A stretch of DNA of 64,000 nt from Phocoena phocoena (GCF_963924675.1 NC_089234.1:64453588-64517587); one strand, 5' to 3'. Shown: positions 11,340 through 22,804, counted from the stretch's first letter. The notes: generated by a model not told the origin, from the sequence alone. Numbers and translations are program-made.

Positions 11340-12145
11340 TTTTTTCTATAGTTTCTAAGCCTAGAAAGTCCATTCCCTCTATATTGATAATAAATCGCCA
11401 TTTTTCTCCAAGTTTTATGGGGTTCAATCTGTAACTCTTTAACTCATACAGAATTTTTTTTAGTATATAACATAAACAAGTGTTCAAATTAATTTTTTTC
11501 TCTGAATGTATAATCTGTTATTAGAAAACCACTGAATTGGGTTGTTTTAAAAATTATGAGTTAAATTCTCTTTCTATTTTAAACTAGCTATCCTGTTTTA
11601 TTAATCTACTTTTATGTCAGTTTTTCTTTGTTTTATTATTACGGTTTTAGGATGCATAATGTCTTATTTTAAAAAAAGACTTATCTTACCTGCTTAATTT
11701 TTCAGTTGAATTATTTTGCCAAGTTCTGAACAAATTTATGTTTGTATTCTGATTGGAATTGCATAAACCTATAAATGACAGAATTTCTCATCTTTACTTT
11801 GTCTTCACGCCCAGGATCAGTTTTTCCATGTAAGGGCATTTATTCACATATTCTTTTTTTTTTTTTTTTTTTTTTCGGTACGCAGGCCTCTCACTGTTGT
11901 GGCCTCTCTGTTGCGGAGCACAGGGTCCGGATGAGCAGGCTCAGCGGCCATGGCTCACGGGCCTAGCCGCTTCGCGGCATGTGGGATCTTCCCGGACCGG
12001 GGCACGAACCCCTGTCCCCTGCATCGGCAGGCGGACTCTCAACCACTGCGCCACCAGGGAAGCCCCACATATTCTTTAAAAAAATTTTTTTTGTGGCATA
12101 CAACCCTCTGCCACCAATTACAAGTCTGTAAATATTTTTAAAGCA
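11340..12145 (-). mobile_element. Diverged ancient L1 fragment, split by a SINE
   Basis: T-rich sequence with 'ctgattggaattgcataaac' and 'acagaatttctcatctttac' resembles the antisense of the L1 ORF2 3' part (the 'gggattgcattgaatct' region), but it is strongly diverged. A CHR SINE was later inserted at 11856-12065. The family call is tentative. Confidence 0.4.
11856..12065 (-). mobile_element. CHR-2-like SINE (cetacean tRNA-derived), full length
   Basis: Reverse orientation: a poly(T) run, then 'cggtacgcaggcctctcac' and the tRNA-like head ending 'caccagggaagcc'. The perfect 11-bp target-site duplication 'cacatattctt' lies at 11845-11855 and 12066-12076. The tRNA-like A and B boxes are relics of an RNA polymerase III promoter. 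Overlapping open frames here are SINE shadows. Confidence 0.97.
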
Positions 12146-12324
12146 GAGATAACAAGAAGCACTGAGCTATAGTAAATTCTTACTCAGGTATTCCTATAGC
12201 TAAATGCTTAGCTCTTTTATAGTTCTAACTATACAGAGTTGCACTTTCTGTGAAATTAAGTGGCTCATTCTAATAGCATTTTAGTTGAACTTCTTTTAGT
12301 TTGTATAATTAATAATGATCTTTC

Positions 12325-12690
12325 ATTTATTCACTGAACAAATAATGTTGTTTGTGCTACACTCTTCTAGGCTCTGGGGATACAAGAAGTGAATGAAACA
12401 GGAAGAGCTTCTGGTCTTGTGGTGATTTTATCAGAGTTAGGGAGACAGATAATGAGCAAATAAACTAATACTTATATACCAATCAGTGATAAGTGCTATG
12501 AGGATGAATAAGGCCAGGCAGGAAGAGGAGATGATGATTGAGGGGTGTTATTTGATACAGGTTGGTCAGGGAAGACCTTTTTGTAAAGGTGACCTTTGAG
12601 AGACAACTGGGGAGGGAAGGGGCCGTGCAGATGTGAGGGGTAATGGTAAGGAATGTTCTAAACAGAGGGGATGGGCAGAGCAAAGGTGGA
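12325..12690 (-). mobile_element. L2 fragment (3' part)
   Basis: Antisense L2: 'ggctctggggatacaagaa', 'agggagacagataatgagc', 'gtgataagtgctatgagga', 'ggtcagggaagacctttt'. The overlapping minus frames at 12483-12881 begin in this sequence. Confidence 0.75.
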
Positions 12691-13192
12691 GGCTATTGTT
12701 TGAAGGAGGAAAGGGCAAGGGAAAAAGTGGTAGGTGTTGGAGAAATATAATTAAAAACAAAATCTTCTCCCAACCCTAGGGACTCTCTCCATAAAGACAG
12801 TAGAGAGAAAAGTTTTATTATTGATTGTGTATTAAACCAGAATGTGGTATGCATCATAGGCAATCTGCTAGGGGATTGCAAAGACAGAAGGAAATCTTAC
12901 CTTTTTATAGAGCCTAGCAGATGCAACCCATTACATACATGTTTCCAAGACAAACAACTAGTCCTCAAGGAAAAGGACTTAGCACCATTTGTCACATATA
13001 GTTCATCCTAGATTCACCTGGTAATTGGGGTGACCATCTGTGCTAGGTAATTGGCTTTATGCAGAGGGAAAACAAACTTCTCATATCTTAATGACAGGAG
13101 GTAGATTTGCAGCTTGGAGCAAGGATGCCCACCTATGTTAGGCTCCAGTCCTCTTGCAGGAACTGGCAGATGGGGTGCCTATCTCCTTTTTT

Positions 13193-13315
13193 TAAGCTGA
13201 AGTATAGTTGATTTACAATATTATATTAATTTCAGGTGTACAAATAGTGATTCAAAATTTTTATAGATTATACTCCATTTAAAGTTATAAAATATTGACT
13301 ACAGAAACATACTTA
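13193..13315 (-). mobile_element. L1 3' end fragment
   Basis: Short antisense L1 3' UTR: 'aagtatagttgatttacaat', 'ttcaggtgtacaaatagtg', 'atactccatttaaagttat'. It lies inside a longer stretch of diverged L2 sequence. Confidence 0.75.
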
Positions 13316-13599
13316 TAGATATGGTGCTATCTCCCTTGAAGTTTACATTTCAAAGAGTTAGCTCCTGGGTCTGTAGGAAAGATGTTCCTGGGCCATAAAG
13401 CTCAAAAGACGTCTTATAATTACATGTTTTCTAAAGAAAATGCTCTAAGTAGAGGGGGATAGGGTGGGATCTCTTCCCTCATTTTCAACAGGAAGAATTA
13501 GGCCTCTTATTCTTAGTTTTTATTTGTCCTTGCATAGGCAGTGTGTCAGAGAGGGAATCAAATGATATGAAAATGGTCAGAACTTTAGATTTTTCTTTG

Positions 13600-13860
13600 A
13601 TCGAGATGGGGGCCCTGGGGAGTTCTAAGCAGAGGAATGAGATGTTCCTTCAGGATTTTAGAAGGAAACCCTTTCTCCTTCATGGAGAATTGAAGAGGCT
13701 GACCTAGGAGAGTTCTGGTGGAGGTCTCAGTCCTTGAGGGTGCTACAGGGGGGACTTGGGGGTGGGGGTGGGCAGGAGAGGAGAGAGCACTTTGCTTATG
13801 GATGGATTTTAGGGGGCACAGTGGAAGGGTTTAGAGGTTAGGAGGGCTGGAGGCTTCAGT
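13600..13860 (-). mobile_element. L2 fragment, probable continuation of the upstream L2
   Basis: 'ggagttctaagcagaggaat' and the following 'gagatgttcct' match the L2 antisense 'agcaggggagtgacatgatct' block. The G-rich segment at 13748-13773 lies inside it. The 12690-13600 interval between the two L2 pieces is otherwise mostly unrecognised. Confidence 0.5.
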
Positions 13861-14094
13861 TGGATGAGTAAATGTACAGAGCTCACAAATGACAGATACC
13901 ATTTAAAATCTAGGCATCTCTCTTCACATACACCTTCTCTACCATTCTGTATTGTAAGGTGTTTGAGGACAGAGACTATATCTAACGTTCACTGAATGAA
14001 AGATTAACCTGCAAACTATGTTTCATTATCATCTGAGGGAATAAATAGATCAGTGTGTCAACTGGTTTGCCCCCTTTTCCTTTTCTCTCTCAGA

Positions 14095-14235
14095 TATTTA
14101 TTGAGCATCTGCCATGTACCAGATACTAGGATAAAATGAATGAGAAGCTTTTCGGCCCTCAGGAAGTTCACTGTCAACTTGGGGAGATGAATGAATGTAT
14201 GGACAGTTTCAGTGCAAGGTGATAAATTCTGTGAT
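14095..14235 (-). mobile_element. L2 fragment
   Basis: 'atatttattgagcatctgcc', 'atgtaccagatactagg' and 'ccctcaggaagttcactg' are the conserved antisense L2 3'-terminal sequence. Confidence 0.7.
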
Positions 14236-14574
14236 GGCTATTACGTGCACTGACTTGCTCAGATAAAATGTATATGCAATTCCATAATTGTATCTCAAAT
14301 ATAAAAGTTCTACTGGTGATGTTATTATTATACAAAGAATGTCTACTTATACACAGGGTACTTTTGGCTTTGCCTTAAAATACCGGTATTGCTTTAGGAA
14401 CTAAAAAGACTTCTTTCCTCCCTGCCTTCCTTTCTTTCCTGTGTGAGGCTTACTGTCTGACTCTGCTATAGAAAAAACTCTTTTAAGTTGGACTTAATTT
14501 TAGATGCTTAGTGATGTTATAAAAGAATTGCACTGTCAGGATCTGATGCTAAGGCAGGTAAGGCCTGTGTACTT

Positions 14575-14700
14575 CCTTCATTCAGCAGATGTTGAAGAGA
14601 GCCTGCAGTGTGCCAGCGACTGTTCTGTGAGACGCAGCAGTGAATAAAACTAAAAAAATTCCTGCCTTCATGTAATGTACACACTAGTCATAATTTTGGC
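14575..14700 (-). mobile_element. L2 fragment
   Basis: 'cttcattcagcagatgttga', 'gtgtgccagcgactgttctg' and 'ttcctgccttcatgtaatg' give the same L2 3' layout in antisense. Confidence 0.65.
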
Positions 14701-14759
14701 AGCTTTGCCTCACCTATGTTGAGAAACAGAAGTTTTTCTCTTTTAAGGCAAGGGTAGTG

Positions 14760-15890
14760 GAAGTGGTGCTGGTAGCGGTGGTGGTTATAAATGCCCCACC
14801 ATAACCCAGTTGCCAAGTGCCTCATAAGCAGGAATGACCTCTTTACCTTGAGCCAACGGTGCTCGCCTCTTTCTTCTTAATTCATTTACTGGGCCTCAAG
14901 CTTATTGTTTATTGCCATTTTGAAATCTGTCCTTAAGAATAAAATGTGAAAGAATGAATGGAGGTATGCTGAGTTTATATATGTTGTAGAGCAGAATGAA
15001 AGTGGGTTTTACTTCAGAGCTCTTGCCAGAAAAAAAGCAGTAATTACATCTGAAATTACAATAGAAATTGAGTTTAAAACTTAAGAGAAAAAAGACCTCA
15101 TGTCTTAAGACTAATTACAAACAAAAGTTAAGTAAGGAAAGAAAAAGAGAGAAGTCCTTTCAAAAGCTAAAAACATTTGAATATTTAACAAAGAGAAACG
15201 CTTTATTGGTTGTTTGTAGAACAATGGAGCATATTCCTATAGCAATACATCAGAACGATAGGCATAATGTCACACTGCTCTGGAAGTAATCTGTATACCT
15301 GTCTACTCCTTTGTTATTGTTAAGATTGCTTTCTAATTTGACAGGTATTCAGGAGATAGAAGATTCAGGCAATGTGAGTTTAGATAGAAAATGGTAATAC
15401 TTTCAAAAAATACTTGTAGGGCAGCTACAAGGCTCTGCCAAGTACTAACTGCATGAATTTGGTAAGCCATGACCTTTTTCTGCCTCAGGTTCCTTATCAG
15501 GTTTCCTAATGAAGGAGTCAGTCAGGTGCTTTTTCGGATCCCTTATAGATTTCAGCTTTAAATTTCCATGACTTGCTTTGGGTTTTGGTATGAATATAGT
15601 TGAGCTGTTGAGGATACATATATTAGGAACAATTTTTTTATTAGGTTGGACTTATACATAAACACACACACAGACAAAAACACATAGATATATAGTACCC
15701 TCTAAGTTTTTATGGTTAATATATTAAACTCAGGAAATAACAGGGAATGCTTTCCACACTTAAAATAGATTTAATTTGGACACTGTTAAAATGTGTACAT
15801 ATCTTGTGATAACTTCCTGTTTTCCTGAAGGAAAAATAACCCTGTTATTTATTAAGCATCTCTGCTATATGTGCTGTTTGTGGTGTTCTT
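14760..15890. other. Unique non-coding DNA
   Basis: No repeat or gene is recognised. The 73-codon plus frame at 15068-15289 is lysine-rich because the DNA is A-rich and shows no domain. A short CA-rich tract occurs near 15661-15690. Confidence 0.5.
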
Positions 15891-15894
15891 AATA

Positions 15895-16095
15895 TGTGCT
15901 AGAAACTGTGATAGGTATATATGGACCTCATTTTATTTAATACTAATGACAACTTTATAAGGTAGATGCTATTGTTGCCAACTTCCAAATGAGGAAATTG
16001 AGATGGAGAGTTGAGGTAACTTACTCAAGTCTTCTCAGCTTTTAAGTAACAAACACTTAGGATTCAGATTTAGGTCTGACTCATTCCAGAGCTGT
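15895..16095 (-). repeat. MIR SINE fragment
   Basis: 'gacctcattttatttaatac', 'caaatgaggaaattgaga' and 'gattcagatttaggtctgac' follow the MIR consensus in antisense. Confidence 0.75.
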
Positions 16096-16529
16096 GGCTC
16101 TTTTATTCTTTTAGATTCTAGGGACATATTAAAATAGAGTCAAAAGCCTGTCTTGAAGGAGTTTCAGATTAATAGGGGAGGTAAGAAAGAGTACTATATG
16201 GTTCAAGAGAAAAATGTCCCTGAAATGTCAAAATTATAAAAGTGTGCTGAGGAGGTTGTTCTCAGGCTAGGCAGAAAGCTCAGAGGTGAGAAAGAATGTG
16301 TTGGAGAGGGAGGTACTAGAAATGCAGGCAGCTCTGACTGCCTAATAATTAGTGGATGTAAAAGTCTGAACTTTGGGAAAATTTTTTTGGAACTCCTCCA
16401 TTTTTCAGAGAGGTAGTATGGCTAGGAGTAATTCAGATATGTCCACTCCAAGATCTTGTGGGAAGTAATGTCTAAGGAGTATATAATGATGATGCAGACA
16501 GAAACTTTCCACTGTTTATTCATCTGTTC

Positions 16530-16745
16530 ATTTAGTTGTTCATTCATTCAGTACTTACTCATTACATATTCATCCAATAATTACATATTTCAATATATAT
16601 TCAATTCACTGAATACTTACTACAAGTGTTTAATGTGTTTGATACAGACAATACAATAAAATATAAGATTTATTTCCTGCCCTCATCATAGTTTAATGGG
16701 GAAGGCAGAAAAATAAGCAATTATTATACAATCTGATAATTGCAA
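16530..16745 (-). mobile_element. L2 fragment
   Basis: 'gttcattcattcagtactta', 'gaatacttactacaagtgt' and 'tttcctgccctcatcatagt' match the antisense L2 3' terminus. The short plus frame at 16456-16659 overlaps it and is not a gene. Confidence 0.6.
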
Positions 16746-16794
16746 CAACAGCTGAATAAAACAAGAGCAGCAATTGTGTTTCCATTTACTGAAC

Positions 16795-16995
16795 AGATCC
16801 AAGGAACCTCACACTGTGTTTAGTTGCTTATATACATTGTGTTATTTCATCTTGACAATGGCTTTGTAAGGCAGGTGTTGCTATCCTCACTTTACACACA
16901 GAAACTGACACTCGAAGAGGATGAGTGACCTGCCAAGGTCATAGAAACACTGAATGTAAACAGGGTATAGTGGAAGCACATAAGAATGGCACCTA
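16795..16995 (-). repeat. MIR SINE fragment
   Basis: 'tgttatttcatcttgacaat', 'taaggcaggtgttgctatcc' and 'gacctgccaaggtcatag' match MIR in antisense. Confidence 0.8.
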
Positions 16996-17339
16996 ACTAG
17001 CAAGAACTCCTCCCAGAGTTATTGATGTACTTCTTGGGATCTAAGAACAAGGACTAGTTGTCTCTGTTATAGAGAAAAAATGGAGGGTACAGGTGAAGTT
17101 AGAAGAGGAGGGGGATGGAATTGGAGCAGTGTTGACCTGGAGGCAGAAAAAAAAAAAAAATCGACTCATTTAAGAGCCTACATGCAAGTGATTCAGTGTG
17201 GCTGGAGATGAGGGGCACACAGATCAGCAAAAGCTGAGCCTCGAGAAGAGTGGGTAACTACTCATGAAGAATCTTGTATGCCATGTGAAGGTGGGGAGTT
17301 GTGAGAGGCCTCAAATTACCCAACACCCTGGAATCCTCC

Positions 17340-19250
17340 TTGATTTGGATTTGAGGATGGGTTGTTCTCTCACTTTTTATTTATTGTGATCAGTCTGACT
17401 AAAGGCTTATCCATTTTATTGTTCTTCCTCAGAGTACCAACTTTTGGTTTCATTCATTTTCTCTTAAGTTTTTCTGTTTTCTTTTAAAAATTTATTTCTG
17501 ATCTAATCTTTTAAATTTCCATTCTTCTGCTTATTTTGGCTTTAATTTGCTCTTGTTCTTTCTTTTTTTATTGAGGTGGACTTTTCTCATTTTCTAATAT
17601 AGATATTTAGTGCTATAAATTACCCTCTAAACACTGCTTAATTATACCTGCTAATTTTCATATGCTATGTTTTCATTTTTATTCAGTTCAAAATATTATA
17701 GTACGCTTTTTGATTTCTTCCTTGATTTATGGGTTATTTAGAAGTGTGATATTTAGTTTCCAAATATTTGGGTTTTTAAAAAAATAGTTCTTTCTGGTTT
17801 TACCAAGGTCGATAATCCATGAACTGAGTTGTAAAGAATGCAAAGGAATTAGCTAAAAGGAAGGGTCTCTTCCAAGCATAAGCACACATATCACAAACAC
17901 TCACATAGATGTGAAGGTGGAAAGAAAACAGTTCTTTTTGTAATTAATTTCTGATTTAATTTATTGGGGTCAGAGAAGATACTCTGTATTATTTGATATC
18001 TGTTAAGTTTATTTAAACATTTTTTATGGTCCAGAATATGATCTATATTGAAAAATATTCCAGTGCACTTAAAAGAAATGTGTATTCTGCTGTTCAGTGC
18101 AGTATTCTGCAAATGCCAATTAGTATGTCAATATTCAAGTCTTCTATATCCTTACTGATTTTCAGTCTACTTGTTATACAGTTATTGAGAGAGTGGTGTT
18201 AAATAATCGGTAATCATTGTGGATTTTTCTCTTTATCCTATCAGGTCTATTAATTTTGCTTCATGTATTTTGAGCTCAGTTACAAGGGCATAAACGTTCA
18301 GGACTGTTATTTCCTCTTGATGAATTGACCCCTTTATCATTAATGAAATGACATTCATTCATTATTTCTTATAATATTTTTTCCTCTGAGATCAACTTTG
18401 TCTGATATTAATATAGTCACTTCACCTTTCTTTTGATTATTGTTAGCATGGCGTATCTTTTCCTAGCCTTTTACCTTTAACCTGTTTATATTAACAGTAG
18501 GTTTCTTATACATAGCAAATATTTTGATTCAATCTGAAAAGCTCTTCATTTTAATTTAATAAATATAAAGAATATTTATATTTAATGTAATTATGGATAG
18601 AGTTGGGTTTAAATGTACCATCTTGTTATTTGTTTTCTATTTATCCCATCTGCTTTTTGTTCCTTTTTCCCTCTTTCTTCCTTCTTTGTGGTTAATTGAC
18701 TTATTTTCAATATATATTTTATCTCCTTTTTGGCTTATTAGTTATGAATTTTTTTTGTATTATAGCAATTGCTTTACATATATATATATAGTATATATCT
18801 TTTTCACAGTTTATTTACCTTTACTTCATGTTAGAACCTTACAACTCTATACTTCATTTCTCCCAGCCTTTGTGCTATTGCTGGTAATACATTATACATT
18901 TGTTATAAATGTCACAATGCACTGTAATTGGCTTTTCTTTTTGCTTTAAGCAGTCAATTTTGTAGTCATTTAAAAATTGGGAAAAAATATTTATATTTCC
19001 TACATATTTACCATTTCTGATTCTCTTTATTCCTTTGTTTAGATCCCATTTTCCATCTTCTATTATTTTCCTTCTTCGTGAAGGACTCCCTTTAAGCATT
19101 TTTATTGACAAAGGTCCACTGGTGATGAATTCTTTCAGCTTTTGTATGTCTGAAAACATCTTTGTTTTGCTTTTCTCTTCAACACCTTGAAGATGTTACT
19201 CCAGTGTCTTCTTTAACTTCAGATAGCTTTCCCTCCACTTCAGCCACTTA
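17340..19250 (-). mobile_element. Ancient antisense L1 (L1M/HAL1-like) fragment
   Basis: From left to right it reads as antisense ORF2 endonuclease-side sequence ('agtaccaacttttggtttca', 'cttccttgatttatgggtta', 'agaaatgtgtattctgctgt'). It then continues towards the 5'/ORF1 side ('gaaggactccctttaagcat', 'tttcagcttttgtatgtctg'). It is heavily mutated, with no intact frame. Frames such as 18593-18949 (+) and 18875-19159 (-) lie inside it. Confidence 0.75.
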
Positions 19251-19274
19251 CCCCCAGGACCACACCTTGAAGTT

Positions 19275-20165
19275 TGTCATTTATGTGTTTTGGACAAGTA
19301 TTTATTGAGCATCCTTTTGCTGGGCACTTTCCTATATTCTGGGGTTATACAACAATAAACAAAATATACAAGGTCATTGTTCTCATGAAACTTACATTCA
19401 GAAAAAAAAAAAAGAATGAAACAATAAATGTTAGTATAACAAGGGCTGCCAAAGGTGAAACACAGCATACTATGGTCTTGAGTGATGGGAGATTCGGATC
19501 ACTCAGGGTATCTTCTTAAGATATAACTTCTACAATGAGGACTAAAAAAATGAATAGGAGTTAGTAAAGTGAAGTGGGTGAGGAGGGGGAAAGCAGGGTA
19601 TATGGTGGAGAAGAACCAGCTTGTTTGAAGGCCCAGAGGCAAAAGCAAACACAGTGTATTCATGAGTGAGGAAGGGGGTTGGGGTGGGGGAGAGAGAGAG
19701 AGAGGGAGAGAGAGAGAGAGAAAGGGTAGGGGAGAAAGTGGGAGAGGAAGTGGAGAAGTAAGGGGGCAGATCCGATAGATCAGGCTGTCAGGGCATCAGG
19801 GAATGCTAAGAATTTTAGACTTTTTTTTTTTTTTTTAAGACTTTTTAAAAAAGTGTAACCAGAAGGCATTACAGGGTTTTAAGCAGGAGAGTGACATGAT
19901 AAAATTTTCATTTTAAAAAGATCTCTGGCTGTGGAGAGTAAATTTGGTGTGGAGTAAACAGAGATGGAGAGGCAGGGTAGATAATATTGAGAGACTAATT
20001 AGGAAGCCACTAATTAGTGTTGGTCCAGGAGAAAGATCATGGTGACTTGGGCTTCAAACAATGGTTGGATTATAGCAGTCTCTAGGGTCAGAAACTAAGG
20101 GAATTTAGGTTGGATGAGTGGGTTGGGGAAAATCCTAGAGTCCAGATGGTGCCCAGGTGTCTAAT
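19275..20165 (-). mobile_element. L2 fragment with an internal polypurine tract
   Basis: Antisense L2 from 'gtatttattgagcatcctt' and 'ctggggttatacaacaataa' to 'gttttaagcaggagagtgac' and 'ccaggagaaagatcatggtg'. A GA-rich, G-rich tract at 19666-19770 sits within it and may be an expanded part of the L2. The frames at 19274-19519 and 19277-19468 are inside it. Confidence 0.7.
19666..19770. repeat. Polypurine (GA)n/G-rich tract
   Basis: About 100 bp that is almost purely purine on the plus strand. It includes G5-TT-G4-T-G5 followed by a long GA alternation and further GGG runs. It is compatible with triplex or G-quadruplex formation; that is inference from base composition only. Confidence 0.85.
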
Positions 20166-20267
20166 TAAGTGACTAGTGTTTACCGTTTACTAGGGTAGGA
20201 ACACTGGAGGAGGAACATGGTTGGGGAAAAGATTTAGTTTGGGATTATGGAACTGAATTGTGTGGGA

Positions 20268-20499
20268 CAGGGGTCCCCAACCCCTGGGCCACGGACCGGT
20301 ACTGGTCTGCGGCCTCTTAGGAACTGGGCCGCACAGCAGGAGGTGAGCGCCCAGCGAGCGAACGAAGCTTCATCTCCCACCCCCCATCGCTCCCCGTCGC
20401 TTGCATTACCGCCTGAGCCATCCCCCGCCCCGCTCTGTCCGTGGAAAAATTGTCTTCCACGAAACTGGTCCCTGGTGCCAAAAAGGTTGGGGACCGCTG
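20268..20499 (+). mobile_element. hAT-type non-autonomous DNA transposon (232 bp)
   Basis: It starts 'caggggtccccaacc' and ends 'ggttggggaccgctg', imperfect terminal inverted repeats. The octamers 'gtgtggga' (20260-20267) and 'gtgtagga' (20500-20507) match at 7 of 8, as expected of the 8-bp target-site duplications of hAT transposases. Inside are CpG-rich subterminal repeats ('ccacggaccggtactgg' and 'ccgtggaaaaattgtcttcc'). It has no transposase. The two overlapping 98-codon frames on opposite strands (20234-20543) are shadows of its GC content. I know this as a widespread mammalian MER-type repeat but do not name the subfamily. Confidence 0.85.
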
Positions 20500-20779
20500 G
20501 TGTAGGAGACAGTGTTTCTATCTCTGGCAAGGCTCCTGTTTGATTAACTCCTTTTCAAATCATGTGGGTTTACTTTCATTCTTATTTTTCTAGAGAAAAG
20601 TAACACTCTTAACCCTGTCTCTTAAAAAAAAGACCTGTTAATCTTAATTGAATGGTTATTTAATATGGAAGGAATACATATTAGCCAGGAGGGTCCCAGT
20701 TGGGGGTTATTTCATATTCTCAGTGTGCCAGTTATTTTGTATCTTCTGCCATTTGCTGCACAGCAGTGTCCATATCTTA

Positions 20780-20960
20780 AGTGGTTAAAAGCATGGAATC
20801 TGAAGCCAGACGGCCTGGGTTGAATTCCATCTCTGCCACACAAGTTGTGAAACCTCACTTTGCTTATCTGTAAAATGAGAATAACACAGGTACTGGGATT
20901 GTTATTAGAGCTGAATAAGTTATTTATCATAAAGCATTGAGAAGGGCTTGTGAAGCACAA
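20780..20960 (+). repeat. MIR SINE
   Basis: 'agcatggaatctgaagccag', 'cctgggttgaattccatctc' and 'cttatctgtaaaatgagaat' follow MIR in sense, tRNA head through core. Confidence 0.85.
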
Positions 20961-21516
20961 TCAGGAGAAGTGGTTTACACACTGATACTTGATGCTAAGT
21001 GATAACAGAAGTTTGAAGTCACAGATTCTGAGAAGTCCAAAGGGAACCTTTTTTAAAAGCAAAGTTTACGGTACCCAGGGAATAAGGCTGCACAGATAAC
21101 TACCATCCTTCTTCATTTCAGGATAGGGATGTACTTACTTCAAATGCTGACATCAGAAGGAAGACAAGGTGTATTTCATTATCTGTTGACCTAAAGCTAA
21201 AATAAAAGAAGCTGCGAGGGATTCCTCTGCACTCTATCTACGATAATTTGAGAAGGGTAACTGGCAGGAGAGTAAGGCAACTGCCTTCCTTTAATGGCTG
21301 AATTCACCCCTCATGCTGTTTAATCCATTTTGCTGGCTAAGGAGCTTTTTGAAGTTTCAGTTATAAATTAACTTAGAGGAATTAAGTAAGAACTGTAAAT
21401 TCATCTACTATATTTGTTGAAGATAATATCTTTAGCTGCCTTTAGACTTGGGATACGAGAATATTTTCTTGCCCACTCTAAGAATTGTTTTCATCCTAGA
21501 CTTAAAGTGTGAGTAG

Positions 21517-21560
21517 GGTGTGTGTGTATGCGCGCGTGTGTATGCGCGCGTGTGCAGGTA
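21517..21560. repeat. Alternating (GT)/(GC) purine-pyrimidine tract
   Basis: GT repeats with two near-identical 'gtgtatgcgcgcgtgtg' units. Alternating purine-pyrimidine DNA with CG steps is the classic Z-DNA-prone composition. It is followed by two 'cgatgcatg' words. Confidence 0.85.
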
Positions 21561-21634
21561 TGTACGATGCATGCTCATTCGATGCATGTGACCAGTTTCT
21601 CACAGCCTGTAATTACATGTAATATGATGTCCTT

Positions 21635-21755
21635 TTATCCTCCACCAGAACACAAACTACATTAAAGGATGTTTTTCACCTGCTTGCTGCTGTCTAGTGC
21701 TCAGTATGTCTAGCACATATCAAAGGCTTAATAAATATTTTTGATTAAATGAATG
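21635..21755 (+). mobile_element. L2 3' tail fragment
   Basis: 'ctccaccagaacacaaacta', 'tctagcacatatcaaaggc' and 'ttaataaatatttttgatta' match the sense L2 3' end with its ATGAA-like tail. Confidence 0.6.
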
Positions 21756-21944
21756 ACTTGAATATCCATGAAGAAGGAGATCAAAACCATTTTCTGGTAT
21801 CTCCTTACATCTCCCTTACACGTGAAAATTAAAAAAAAAATTTGATAGGCTATCATTAAATATATAAATTCCCTCTACCATTAAATTTAGAATTGTCCTC
21901 TGGAGTAGCAATTCTTAATCATAACAAGATCCCATATTTGCAGT

Positions 21945-22110
21945 GAGGTAGAAGAGATCTGAGAGGTCATCTAATTAATACAATCCTCACCATTTACACC
22001 TGTGAAAATAAAGACGATGAGAGTTGGAATGATGCTGTCTTGATTACATATCTGGTAAATTTATATTCCAAGACTACAGCCCAGGTCTTCATATTACTAG
22101 TCCAGTACTT
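21945..22110 (-). repeat. MIR-like SINE fragment
   Basis: 'agatctgagaggtcatctaa', 'catttacacctgtgaaaat' and 'gcccaggtcttcatatta' have MIR-family layout in antisense, diverged. Confidence 0.55.
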
Positions 22111-22440
22111 TTGGGGAAAACAACTGTGCTCCTTGAGTTGCACTGGGTAATTGTGAATTGTGTAATTATGTGGCTAAAGCAGTAGATTAAGGACATTGCA
22201 TTGTTTGTCATATTTGTAATGTTTCAGAATAGGAGGACTATGGAGCTGGGAGCCAAGTAGCATTGCAATCTGAGAATGAAATATGAAGGATTTGGACAAG
22301 GGATTTGCCAGTGTAAACCAAGAGAAAGTAATATGCTCTCCTCATTTAAAATAAATTTCATGTAGAAATATCAGTGGAACACTTTCCTTTGTCGTTTAAC
22401 TCTTGGTGATTCTCTTAGTTGATGACTCTGGCTTCTAGGC

Positions 22441-22480
22441 AGTGAGAGAAAGGGAGGTGAGGGGAGAGAGCGAGCGAAGG

Positions 22481-22521
<41 letters not shown>
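22441..22521. repeat. (GA)n microsatellite with polypurine lead-in
   Basis: A purine-only lead-in with four CpG-containing units ('gagcgagcgaagg') followed by about 20 GA dinucleotides. The minus frame at 22371-22586 is just this repeat translated as serine/leucine. Confidence 0.95.
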
Positions 22522-22523
<2 letters not shown>

Positions 22524-22804
22524 ATTTTTTCTTATACAGTTTTGTTTTTTCTTTTTAAGTGCTATACAAAAAACAAATGCTTCCAAAATTGCTAGGCTTA
22601 CTTACGTTGAGAGGACATGTATAATTGTTTTTCTCAGGAGAATAGTCTTCTAGATTATTCTCTTACCAGTTTGAAGATGGGGGATTCTGGATTGGGTAGA
22701 GTATCAAGGGCCTTGATGTGGGGGAAAAAACCCTGCAAACCTGGATGTTTTTAATACTTTACTTTTTCCTTTTTGTTTCTTTCAGTATCAACTTGGGGAG
22801 ACAT

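Noticed and set aside
12483..12881. Three overlapping minus-strand frames, leucine/proline/serine-rich
   Set aside because: Mainly the reverse of L2 3' sequence, in different phases; no gene.
18593..18949. 118-codon hydrophobic plus-strand frame resembling a membrane protein
   Set aside because: It is T-rich antisense sequence of an ancient L1; hydrophobicity follows from TTT/CTT codons.
20234..20543. Two 98-codon frames on opposite strands with high GC
   Set aside because: They coincide with the CpG-rich hAT-type element and are explained by its composition.
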